Shown one piece after another: positions 10,001-18,524 of a DNA stretch of 64,000 nt. A model generated the notes under the pieces. The model ran no database searches and had not been told where the DNA came from. It worked only from the letters and a program-made list of their open reading frames with translations. Numbering within the stretch: position 1 is the stretch's first letter; every line of letters begins with the position of its first letter. Both the position numbers and the translations under genes were made by a program. Location: NCBI GenBank assembly GCA_001600355.1, contig BCJU01000002.1, positions 744,001 to 808,000 of the forward strand, written 5' to 3'. The stretch is from Meira nashicola. Taxonomy: Eukaryota; Basidiomycota; Exobasidiomycetes; Exobasidiales; Brachybasidiaceae.

Positions 10001-11925
10001 GCCAAAGCACGATCAATATCAGCAGCATCGTACTCTGCATATTCTTCCACTTGGATAAACGCTTCAGGAGATCCATCTTTACGTTGTCGAACAGCAGCTT
10101 CGATGATACCTGGGATACGATAACATGCTCTTTCAACAGCACGAACATCGACAGAGACAAGCTTGCAAGGAATAGGTTCCGATAGAGGAACTTCTTTGTG
10201 AGGAGCACGAGCTTCAAAGTGACGACGTAGAGGAGGAATATCATCGGACAAAGGTCCAATATTCAAACGTTGACCTAGCTTAATACGTAAGGGTTTTCCA
10301 GCTTGATTTTTGGGAACATCGTCCATGTAAACAATTGCGAATGGCCACTTTGATGGATGCAAATGAGATCTTAACAAATTCTGTAGTTCTGATAATCCAA
10401 TACGAGGTTGATTTGGTACTGGAACGATAACGACACCGATCGTTTCTTGTAAAACAGTATGTTCTATCGAGAAAGCCAAAGTTTGTCTCACTCTGTCACG
10501 ACATGCTTGTGTGATCGCTTCTTCAACTTCAAATGGTGAAACAACTTCACCACCCTTGTTAATGATTTCTTTAGAACGACCTGTGATGAACAAGTATCCG
10601 TCTGCATCCATATGACCCATATCACCAGAGTCGAACCAACCTTCGCTGGAGAAAGCTGAAGTATCTAGAGGCTCGAAAGGATCGGTGGAGACTTCGTATC
10701 CAGAAAAAGTAGGCAAACCACGAACAGATACGGCTCCCGTTTGACCAACTGGCAATTCACGCTCACGGTTGAATGGATCACGAATAGACAAATCAGGACC
10801 ACATGCAACACCAGAGCATCCAGGTCGATCTAATTGATAATTGGTCGGTGGCGAGGCAATAGGCATGCACTCTGTCATACCATACGAAGGAAGAACGGCA
10901 CATTTTCCAAAGGTTTCTTTTAGTTGAATTGCTAGGGAAGGTAAAAGACCACCAGCTGCGTTTGCAATCATGGAGATCTTTGTAGCTCTAGTAGCGTCTA
11001 TACCTTCTGGTTTTGATGCTAAAATGGCTTGGTGCATAGTTGGCGCAGCGTAATACCATGTTGCTCCTAATTGTTGTGTTAAATTCCACCAAACCGTTGC
11101 GTCGAAACCAGCACACATGATTGCACTACCACCTGAAAAGATAGGGGCCCACAAATTACGAACGATACCACCAACGTGGAACAAAGGCATCATGTTCATG
11201 TTGACACTTTCCGGTCTCAATTCCCAACTTTGAACGACACAGCACGTTCCGACGATTAAATGTCTCAAAGAATATGGAACTACCTTTTTCTTACCGGATG
11301 TACCGGAAGTGTGTAAAACGAGAGATTGATGTTCTAGACCGTGTAGTTGCGATGGTCTACGGTTGTTGCCTGCAGGTATTGGTCCATCATTTCCCAAGAA
11401 GCTCATATCGAATAATCCAGCCGGTCCTTGTGTACGTGCTTCGACGAAAATGATTTCCATTCCGTGTTCTTGACGTAATTCATACACGTTCAAACGTTCT
11501 GCTGCTTCGTGCGTTGTGACGACTGCTTTTGCGCGTAATCGAACAGCATCATCTTTCAATTCTCCAGCTGTACAACTATTGTTGACAGGAGCACAAGTGT
11601 GATATGCTGCAACGGATAAAAGAGCTAAAGCGTTTTCCGGTCCGGTTGGCAAAGCCATCATAACGCGATCATTTGGTCCAAGTGGACGGCCAGCCGTTGG
11701 TAAGGAAAAGGATGAAATGAAACGTTTGATGGTGATGTGATCGATAGGAGGACGTGCAAGATCGGGAGACCATAATGCAGGTCTATTTGTTGAACATATC
11801 GTATCAAGTAAACTTCGTATTCTTCCGCTATCTGTGACGTGCTTTGCGAGATGGTCACCCAGCGATGTAGTCCTAGGCCGGCTAGGCAAAGAATACAAAA
11901 AGTTTAATGGCCACTCAGCAGACAT
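7099..11925 (-). CDS. Adenylation-carrier-membrane synthetase with three hexapeptide-repeat domains (Pls-like)
   Basis: One 1608-residue exon. The adenylation domain spans residues 1 to about 560, with an A3 loop near 203 (HTSGTSGKKKVV), an A5-like YGMTEC, an A7/A8 stretch at about 427-466 (GWFDSGDMGH, INKGGEVVSP) and an A10 lysine near 540 (NQAGKPLRIK). A carrier protein domain has its phosphopantetheine serine at about residue 720 (LGGNSLL). Then come membrane segments and three left-handed beta-helix (hexapeptide) domains at about 965-1045, 1205-1290 and 1450-1545, each flanked by hydrophobic helices. This is the architecture of Streptomyces epsilon-poly-L-lysine synthetase and of a related fungal enzyme. 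The A4 region reads PLFHVGG and lacks the Asp that binds an alpha-amino group, so I infer a non-amino carboxylic acid substrate. Product unknown. Confidence 0.82.
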   Translation of the reverse strand: MSAEWPLNFLYSLPSRPRTTSLGDHLAKHVTDSGRIRSLLDTICSTNRPALWSPDLARPPIDHITIKRFISSFSLPTAGRPLGPNDRVMMALPTGPENALALLSVAAYHTCAPVNNSCTAGELKDDAVRLRAKAVVTTHEAAERLNVYELRQEHGMEIIFVEARTQGPAGLFDMSFLGNDGPIPAGNNRRPSQLHGLEHQSLVLHTSGTSGKKKVVPYSLRHLIVGTCCVVQSWELRPESVNMNMMPLFHVGGIVRNLWAPIFSGGSAIMCAGFDATVWWNLTQQLGATWYYAAPTMHQAILASKPEGIDATRATKISMIANAAGGLLPSLAIQLKETFGKCAVLPSYGMTECMPIASPPTNYQLDRPGCSGVACGPDLSIRDPFNRERELPVGQTGAVSVRGLPTFSGYEVSTDPFEPLDTSAFSSEGWFDSGDMGHMDADGYLFITGRSKEIINKGGEVVSPFEVEEAITQACRDRVRQTLAFSIEHTVLQETIGVVIVPVPNQPRIGLSELQNLLRSHLHPSKWPFAIVYMDDVPKNQAGKPLRIKLGQRLNIGPLSDDIPPLRRHFEARAPHKEVPLSEPIPCKLVSVDVRAVERACYRIPGIIEAAVRQRKDGSPEAFIQVEEYAEYDAADIDRALAQVLHGYVVPNPLHVFRQPLAKINGRIDFETMEEEVRAQNASSMSPTALIVRDIIAKLLDTESGTITAESDFFLLGGNSLLLGRLVHLIRKETGASLEVSTLFNNSTVEGIASLIEEDQGIEDDYDDMTDGFLDEKGAGAFSSAHRYEFEGDMDPSLTSHGYKPRSQTHPWVMFIQIIPMIFFYPFKAAWTWTVILHGLAFSAYYIEDSFWERVGVLLASVVVARFTSRIICPITAIAFKWLVIGRYRPGKYPMWCNYHLRWWIVNQSLKTAGKGLFGLTPSLIKTYYRLLGMSIGSDVHIDRYAKINEHDLITIHDGARIDKSLLRGFCVERGGYFRLEPIIVGRDCVVNTFTQISPGARLADGTVWGPQSSSHEEPSSDAYAAYNRNAVPRPSMWLICFIGVPLIGLVRLICYIPWFASLFMLLSQPFEFNHHDSVKGVIAWFAYPRRIGWHYVARIVRNIMSPLINIVLGIFVKRIFGLNREGSMRNATQISLLRRWINSQLLSQPNIRRAMAVLGTHYEMTSVVFRAMGAKVGKRVYWPGSGIYCPDPELLEIGDDVVFGSRSEVFTSDSIGWARVRIGRGAMIADRVVLLPGTTVGRQCVMGSGALGVRNGHYEEHTVWMGSKNGSAVSFGRAAKENKENSGPEDTITPFGLAFYKRKANFFVIPYFFLVLINIMMAILSSAYWATAAVATVLTLNIIRQDFEYTASAIFEDHWYRPGLVYAFIAVEFVVVLNLQAYIAFAWVILTKWAIIGRRREGRYDWDKSSYCQRWQLHLTLQRLLGKGFGGHLIGHISGTVYAVWYLRALGARIGKECSIWAGGKPSLQLTEPELVTMGNRVTIDDCSIVAHINSRGRFSLNKLVIGDDCALRTGSRLLSGASMEPNAMLLEHTLIASGEIAESNSVYAGWPARQLRIFRPGSRNNSAIGSQGQYGNVASAESSTYNLAPPFSGKDSQISTPSGYYK

Positions 11926-13859
11926 CTTGAGTTATGTATTTTGTGGTGGTGGGTGCTTTTGAAAGGATGGGATTGTGCAAGATTGAATATGTGCGATACT
12001 AAGTCGTGAATGTGAGAAAAAATTGCCTTTTGAGAGCAGTAAGAGTTTGCGCAAAACAAAAAGAGATCGTAGCTTTGACGATCGAAATCTATTATCGAAA
12101 GATAAAGACAGTCGTGAGAAGTGTGACGTTTCAAAGATGCGAGTGAAATCTTCTTTGCGTTGAGACGAATGTGGATTGATGAGCGACTTCGCTTTTTGAC
12201 ATCCGCACTTTTGATCGACTGTTAATTCTCAACGAAAATCAATCCACCTTTTTCCAGAAAGTGAGTGTACAGATCGACAAACGAAGGATGAATGATCCTC
12301 TTCAGTGCTTGCACTTGAAAGTTAATCTATTGAATGATCGAATGCGAGGACGTAAGGAACCACTTTCGAATTGGTACTTTGTCAAAAAGGCAAGGATCGC
12401 GAATCCAATACTTGAAGACCAAAAAAGTCGTACACAAGTCCACCTCCTTTTGGTTTCCTTCTTTGTGAGTTATCCTTCACAATAAAGCAAGAAAAGTGAG
12501 GAAAAGTTTTTTGATGGTGATGATGATTAGTGATGAATGTTGCTACCAAAGTTAAAATGAAGAAAACTTCGATTTCACGAAACAAATATAAAAAGTAGAA
12601 ATGATAATCAGCGCCCAATTCAACTTCAGTTTTCCCTATGTCCAAGGGTAAATTCCCCTCTCTGCGCGTTTTTTCGTGTGTTTTGTGTGCGTATGTGTGT
12701 GTGTGTGTATATGCGTGTGCGTGTGCGAGTGTATAGTAGCGCTTGCCGCTTTGAAATTTCCAAAAGTGTAGGCAATAGAAGAGAGAATATTTTTGGGTCA
12801 AAGTGCATTACGTACAGCGAGCGCGGCATTAAAAAAGAAAAAGAAAACCTGTCTCTCTCGCTCCTATCAATAGACGAATATGCGCCTCTACAGAGGGGGG
12901 GATTAAAGACCTTTTGTCGGTTTTGACAAGGTGCAAGATATCACTGACGGACAATGAATCATTAATAACGTACATACATACATTATGCATGAAAAAGCTA
13001 AAGGGGGGGAAAAAAGTATGATTTTAAGCAAGCAAAGTACTCCCTAGACTTTAGGCACGCACGCAATAGCGAAAAAAAAATCCTTTTATTTGATCTATTA
13101 ATACTCTCTTTGATAAAATGTACAAGGGTTCAAATTTAGCCGGCTTAAGAGCAGAGGAGAGGTAGTTCCTGAGTGTGTAAACGCGTGTGATCGAATTTAA
13201 CTTAGTTTTTATGCGTTCTCAAGCACAAGATCAAAAGTGCTTTCTAGAGCCAATACTGTACATAATAAGACTACACACACGCACATACTCGATCAAAATT
13301 GAATCCGCGCGCGCGCGCGTTTTTCAAAAGAGCTGTCAAAAAGTACCAAAAATACCACCCCTATATCTTGCGTGCCAAGTTTTAATTTTATGCGTGAGGA
13401 AGTAGAACGGTGTACGCGATCATATTAGCGGCGATTTACGATTGATTCGGCAGCATATTGTCTATGTATGTATATATACAGAAGAGCTAATGAAAGCCGA
13501 CTGGGCTGTGTTGACCCTCTTCTTAATATCATTGGCGGCGGCGTTAGGATCGGTACTTTAACTCTCCCTGTCCTTCTCTCCTTGTTGTTGTTTTTGTTTT
13601 AGGCATATAGCCTGCACGGTATGTGGCTGGGAATGCACTTTGCATCGGCATGTAAGCCGAACCTTGAGTTCCTTACTGCCGTCCGTAAAAGACGCGACGC
13701 GGCTTGCGAGAAATAAGAGAGTGAGTGAGTAACGCGTAACATCTTAATTTGAATCTTAAAAATAATTCTCATTCAAGGTGATCGAACCTATGATCTTCGG
13801 CAGTATTTTAAAGAAACATAAAAAGAGGTATTCATTCATTGTATGTACATACGTCGTAT
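11926..13859. other. 1.9 kb non-coding region, simple-sequence rich
   Basis: This region lies between the 5' end of the Pls-like gene and the 3' end of the MFS gene, both on the minus strand. It holds a TG/CG alternating run (about 12670-12730), a homopolymeric C/G patch near 12895, a perfect GC alternation near 13307-13320 and a pyrimidine-rich stretch near 13560-13600. No open frame with protein-like character or splice-consistent extension was found. It is probably promoter, long UTRs and spacer. Confidence 0.45.
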
Positions 13860-16800
13860 TCACATCGGAGGAGGAGTTTGAGCTCTTTGATAGGTATATG
13901 TTGGATTTACAGTAAATCTAGGAGAAGCGATTGGTCTTGGTGATTTGGGCGTAGGCGTAATGATTTTAGGAGCAGGAGAAGAGATTGAATTTTTCATTTT
14001 CATATCTTCGGCGGCAGCTTTTTGTTGACGTAAAAACTCAAACTTATACTCTTCTTCTTTTTGTTTCATAAAAGATTCAAAAGAAGGCATTTGTACTTCA
14101 TTGGCTACTAAAGTTGATCGACGCCTTTGATTGTTATTACTACTCCTTTGATCACCTCCACGAACGGATAATTGAACGCCAAAAGCATCATATAAATCTT
14201 GATCTTGATCGATTAAATTTGCACCTGAAGCAATATGTTGAGGATTGAAAGGAGTTGAAATTTGTAAAATATCACCACCACTTTCTGCATCTTGCTTCGT
14301 TCCCCTTTGTTTACCAACCCAATTTCGAATTTTACTTCTTAATGTTGGATCCATGATTACAGAAGAAGGTTTCTCGTCATCATGAGAAGCTCGAAGGGTA
14401 GGTAATAAAAATTGCTTTAATCCATTCTTCCATTTTGCCGGTTGTGGTAGTAAAGGTAATTGAGTTTGATTAAATGCAAAACCGTTTCCCGTTGTCGTTG
14501 TTGCTGCGTCTGCTGTTGTATGCCTTGATCTTGTTATGCCAGTAGAAGTTGCAACTGACATATTTGCATCAGATCCAGTCCGTCTTTTGTTTTGCCAAAT
14601 GCGTTGTTCTGTTTTTGCTATATGAACGAAAGCATCTTTACGCATTTTATGACCATAACGAATCAATAACAATAACGCAAAACCTGAAAAACCTAAACAA
14701 ATACTTGCAAGAATAGCAACATAAAGGTTAAAACCAATCTTGAATGCTGCTAAACGACCAACAAATGTTGCCACAGCTGAAAGTATCATTGCGAATCCTA
14801 ACATCGTTCCTATAACATTGAGAGCCCAATTTGAATCCCATCTTTTACCATCATGATTTGCACCTGACATGAGTGTATGATCGTCATTGTCTTCTTCCTC
14901 TTCTTCATCTTGCTGTTCAAAATTGTCTTCTACCGTTTGATCTGCATCAATACTAATCCTTTGTTGTTGATTCTCTTTTGCAAATTGTGGAGCAGGACCA
15001 ACTGAATCTGATAAAGCTAAAACTTCACCTAAAATGGTAAAAGCAGCAGGATAATAAGATTCAGCGATATAATGTAATCCACCAACGGATAATAAAGTAA
15101 TTCCTGTTACGCAAAGAACTAAACAAATTCCACAAAATATCCAATTCGTTATTGTTGCGGTCAAGGCGAGCGTATATAATCCCACCGTTAAAATGATTAA
15201 ACCTGTTACGCAAACGTGTAAGATTTGTTCTGGATTAAATTTTGGTCTTTGAGCATCAATTATTCCTTTTTCATCCATGAATAAAATACGACTCCTTTGT
15301 GAAATTGAAAATCTTTTTGATCCAACTCCGAATAATAAAATGACAATTGTTGAAATCAATAATCCTAATCCTATACAAATACTGATGAGCAGGTTTGATT
15401 TCCAATTTGCAAATTGATGTCTTGATTGTAAAATGTCAGATAAAGGATCAATTATTCCAACAATTGAAGCAAGTGGAATAGCCAATAAAAGTGTTGATAG
15501 TATCATAATCGGATGTCTAACGAGCATAATAAAAGGTCGAATTGAACGAATAAGAATGATTTCTTTCCATGAAATTGCAATTCTAGGTTCCGGTGTCCAA
15601 GCTTCAGAACTTTCATTTCGTAACTTTTTAACTGCAGTACGATAAATTGAGCAAGGTTCTGTTTCTGAAGTGATAAAAGAAAGGAAGAACATAAATACCA
15701 AACCAACGATTCCCGTTAACCAATAAAGCCATGGCCAAGCACCAACTTTGATAACCAATTCAGTAATCCAAGTTGCTGAAGCTTGTGCAATTATAATCCA
15801 AAATAAAACGTAAATCAAAAATCCAATTCTTTGTCTTCTACTTGTTGATAAATCCAAAATCATTCCAATTAATGCTAATTCGTATAAACCGGTAAAGAAA
15901 CCTAAACCACCACGTAAAGAAATGATAACGAAACTTGAATGTGCAAAGCCAATAATAACACAAAGAACAACAGATAAAAGAACTGAAAGGATAGGTAAAC
16001 GAATCCTACCAAGAGAAGAAAGACAAGCACCAAATAATAAACCACCAGCTTGACCGAGTAAAAAAGTAAATTCACCAAAATCCAAAGAAAGAGGTTCAGC
16101 ATGAATTTTTTGTTGAATTGTTGGAATTGAAGTTGAATAACCTGCACTTAAACATTGAATGCAAAACAACCAAATTGCATAAACTGTCAATTGATGTAAC
16201 TTACGTACGATTGACCAACGATCAGCCAAGAAAGGTAAATCATCTTCTTTTCTTGATTCAAGACTTTCTTGATCTAATTCTTGATTTTCTTCTTTCTTTT
16301 CTACTTGTGGAGAAGAATGTTCTACAGGTTGTTGTTGTTCAAGACTCTTTTTCTTTTCAGTTGTAGTATGTTGATCTTCTTCTTCTTGTTGTTGTTCAAT
16401 CTCTTGTTCAGCATATTCTTGTTCTTTTTGTAATCTTTGTAATTCCATCAAAAATTGTTCAACTGTTTTTGAATGTTGTTGTTGTTCAGTTAACACTCTT
16501 CCACGTTCTTCCAACATATCTTGCATTGCTCCACGTGTAACAGGTCTACTCAATGCACTTTCACCAAATGCAACTTCTCCTAATCTATCAACAAAGTTTT
16601 GACCTCTAATAGGAGGTTGCTTTACACCCGCATTCATTGCTTGACTTCCCCAAATACTACCTTCATAAAAATCTTCAACACCACTTAAAGCTTCTAAACC
16701 ACCTGCAGTAACGAATTCTTGTAATGCTTTACGCGCTCCTGTTCCTTGACCGTTTTGTAATTGAATTGCACAATCAAATCCAGCACGAAAGCATTGACGA

Positions 16801-18524
16801 CAAGTTGGTTTATTATGTTGTTGTTCTTCAACAACACGTGATCTTCCTCCGGCACTATTTAATACTCTACGTAATCCTTGAACTGAAATCGGAGGTTGTT
16901 GTTCACTCGTTCCAGGTCTACGTGCACCACTACCACCCGTCCTTGGCCTTTGTTGTTGTGCAAAACTTCCCATAATTGGAATTTGAAAGCTTTCACTTGA
17001 AAATGGTCTTTTTTTGTTGGCGACAGCAACGGAATGATCGTGTTGGATAGGAGGGGGTACATTTGAAGTATTGATGAACTTGTTCAATTGTTCAAGATGA
17101 GATGAAATACCGTGGCTTCTAGGCGTATCACCTTTTGTTGGTACAACTTGAGAATTTGATCCTGAAGGTTCTTGGACTTCAATCACATCACTTGGAGGTG
17201 CAACTAAACCTTGCACGTTTGCACGATGGTTTTGTAATGCTTTTGATGTTGTATGCTTACCACCAACAACAATTTCACCACCACTTGCAGTTCTCATCAT
17301 TTCAAATGAAGTTCGACCATCTTCATCATCAAAAATACGTGGCGTATCAAGTGCAGTAGTACCTGATTCGAATGATTCACGTCGTAAAGAAGCTCTACGA
17401 GAACGAATTGAATCTTCATTGGAAATTTCTCCAGTTACACCTTGCATTACGCGCATTGCATTGGCATTGGTATTGGCATTGTTGGTTGATACTCTTCTGA
17501 TAGATTGTTGTTGATGGTGTTCTTCTTCTTCTTCTTCTTGAACTGGTGTCATTTGATGTGGTTCATAATTCTCAAGTTGTGCAGCAACAGATCTTTTTGT
17601 TGTTTCGGGTACTACAATCACTTGAGCAGCAACAGGAGCTCTATCATCATCATCAATCTTTCTACTTTTTCCTTTATCTTTTTCTTCAATAACAGGAGCA
17701 GAACTTTGAGAATTCGTTGTGGTCGTAGTTGTTTTTGATGATGATCCTGGTCGAACAATCTTTTTCATATTTTCAAAATCCGTTCTAACGGCAGGAACTT
17801 GTTGACCAGAAGATAATGTTACGGAAGAAGCTGAAATTGGTCTCGGCGTTGTTGTTGATGATGATTGAATTGGTGGTTGTTGTTGAAAAGATGAAGAAAT
17901 ACGAGCTTTTGCAACTTGTGTAGGTGCAACAAGATTTACAGGTAACATCGTCATTGCTTCTTGACGTCTACGTACGCTTGCTGCGGCTACACTACTTGCA
18001 GTCGGTGTTGGTGTTGATTCATCTGAACTCCAACGTAAATCTTCTTTTGGTCCTCTTGATTCATTTTCTTCTTCGCTTTCTTCATCTTCATCTTCATCAT
18101 CATCATTCTTGTTTTTATCAATCTTACTCAAAGGAGAAGGTGGAGCACGATAATGTGATCGAACGGTTGAAATCATTGGTTTTTGTTGTTGTTTGGTTGC
18201 AACTGCCAAAGGTGGTGTAGGAGGTGGAATAGGTTGAAAAGGTTGTTTTCTTCTTAATACTTTTTCAGAACCAGCAAAATTTGGCTGCACTTGTTGTACT
18301 TCTTCTTGTTTGGGTGGTGGATGTGGATTTGGAAATAATGGAATTGGCATCCTTTGTTGTGAAAGATTAGATTGTTGCATTGTTGCTGCATCGAAATGTC
18401 TTGGTAATGTTTGTGACATTTCTTCATGTCGATTCAAACGTCGTGATCCTTCTTCATTTTGTACTACATTCACTGATTCATTTCTAACTCGATGTGTTGA
18501 TCTACCACGTTGTTCGTTTGACAT
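13860..18524 (-). CDS. Giant MFS-type transporter with long disordered, Gln-rich N-terminus
   Basis: One 1554-residue exon. About 12 hydrophobic helices span residues 765-1310. They include an MFS-like loop (GQAGGLLFGACLSSLGRIRLP) and helix 4/5 features (RGGLGFFTGLYELALIGMI), so the core is a major facilitator superfamily permease. The N-terminal 760 residues are predicted cytosolic, disordered and rich in Gln, Ser, Pro and acidic runs. They include a short Cys segment at about 578 (CRQCFRAGFDC) and a Gln/Glu coiled coil at about 690-740. A loop near 1190-1220 and a 240-residue C-terminal tail are also low complexity. Typical MFS proteins have 450-600 residues. The substrate cannot be told. 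Gln codons (CAA/CAG) dominate the repeats, yet the frame has no stop or intron. Confidence 0.75.
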   Translation of the reverse strand: MSNEQRGRSTHRVRNESVNVVQNEEGSRRLNRHEEMSQTLPRHFDAATMQQSNLSQQRMPIPLFPNPHPPPKQEEVQQVQPNFAGSEKVLRRKQPFQPIPPPTPPLAVATKQQQKPMISTVRSHYRAPPSPLSKIDKNKNDDDEDEDEESEEENESRGPKEDLRWSSDESTPTPTASSVAAASVRRRQEAMTMLPVNLVAPTQVAKARISSSFQQQPPIQSSSTTTPRPISASSVTLSSGQQVPAVRTDFENMKKIVRPGSSSKTTTTTTNSQSSAPVIEEKDKGKSRKIDDDDRAPVAAQVIVVPETTKRSVAAQLENYEPHQMTPVQEEEEEEHHQQQSIRRVSTNNANTNANAMRVMQGVTGEISNEDSIRSRRASLRRESFESGTTALDTPRIFDDEDGRTSFEMMRTASGGEIVVGGKHTTSKALQNHRANVQGLVAPPSDVIEVQEPSGSNSQVVPTKGDTPRSHGISSHLEQLNKFINTSNVPPPIQHDHSVAVANKKRPFSSESFQIPIMGSFAQQQRPRTGGSGARRPGTSEQQPPISVQGLRRVLNSAGGRSRVVEEQQHNKPTCRQCFRAGFDCAIQLQNGQGTGARKALQEFVTAGGLEALSGVEDFYEGSIWGSQAMNAGVKQPPIRGQNFVDRLGEVAFGESALSRPVTRGAMQDMLEERGRVLTEQQQHSKTVEQFLMELQRLQKEQEYAEQEIEQQQEEEDQHTTTEKKKSLEQQQPVEHSSPQVEKKEENQELDQESLESRKEDDLPFLADRWSIVRKLHQLTVYAIWLFCIQCLSAGYSTSIPTIQQKIHAEPLSLDFGEFTFLLGQAGGLLFGACLSSLGRIRLPILSVLLSVVLCVIIGFAHSSFVIISLRGGLGFFTGLYELALIGMILDLSTSRRQRIGFLIYVLFWIIIAQASATWITELVIKVGAWPWLYWLTGIVGLVFMFFLSFITSETEPCSIYRTAVKKLRNESSEAWTPEPRIAISWKEIILIRSIRPFIMLVRHPIMILSTLLLAIPLASIVGIIDPLSDILQSRHQFANWKSNLLISICIGLGLLISTIVILLFGVGSKRFSISQRSRILFMDEKGIIDAQRPKFNPEQILHVCVTGLIILTVGLYTLALTATITNWIFCGICLVLCVTGITLLSVGGLHYIAESYYPAAFTILGEVLALSDSVGPAPQFAKENQQQRISIDADQTVEDNFEQQDEEEEEDNDDHTLMSGANHDGKRWDSNWALNVIGTMLGFAMILSAVATFVGRLAAFKIGFNLYVAILASICLGFSGFALLLLIRYGHKMRKDAFVHIAKTEQRIWQNKRRTGSDANMSVATSTGITRSRHTTADAATTTTGNGFAFNQTQLPLLPQPAKWKNGLKQFLLPTLRASHDDEKPSSVIMDPTLRSKIRNWVGKQRGTKQDAESGGDILQISTPFNPQHIASGANLIDQDQDLYDAFGVQLSVRGGDQRSSNNNQRRRSTLVANEVQMPSFESFMKQKEEEYKFEFLRQQKAAAEDMKMKNSISSPAPKIITPTPKSPRPIASPRFTVNPTYTYQRAQTPPPM

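Noticed and set aside
12678..12926. Cys/Val/Arg-rich frame over the TG/CG repeat
   Set aside because: The translation simply reflects the dinucleotide repeat.
13307..13320. Alternating GC tract as a Z-DNA or regulatory element
   Set aside because: It is short and isolated. A similar run occurs at 46393, but nothing links either to a function.
13769..13801. tRNA-like 3' half on the minus strand (TCGAACC near a GATC stretch)
   Set aside because: No matching acceptor, D arm or anticodon stem can be drawn around it.
16750..16810. Partial Zn2Cys6-like motif (CRQCFRAGFDC) in the MFS protein N-terminus
   Set aside because: Only three of the six required cysteines are present in the correct spacing, so it is not a zinc cluster.
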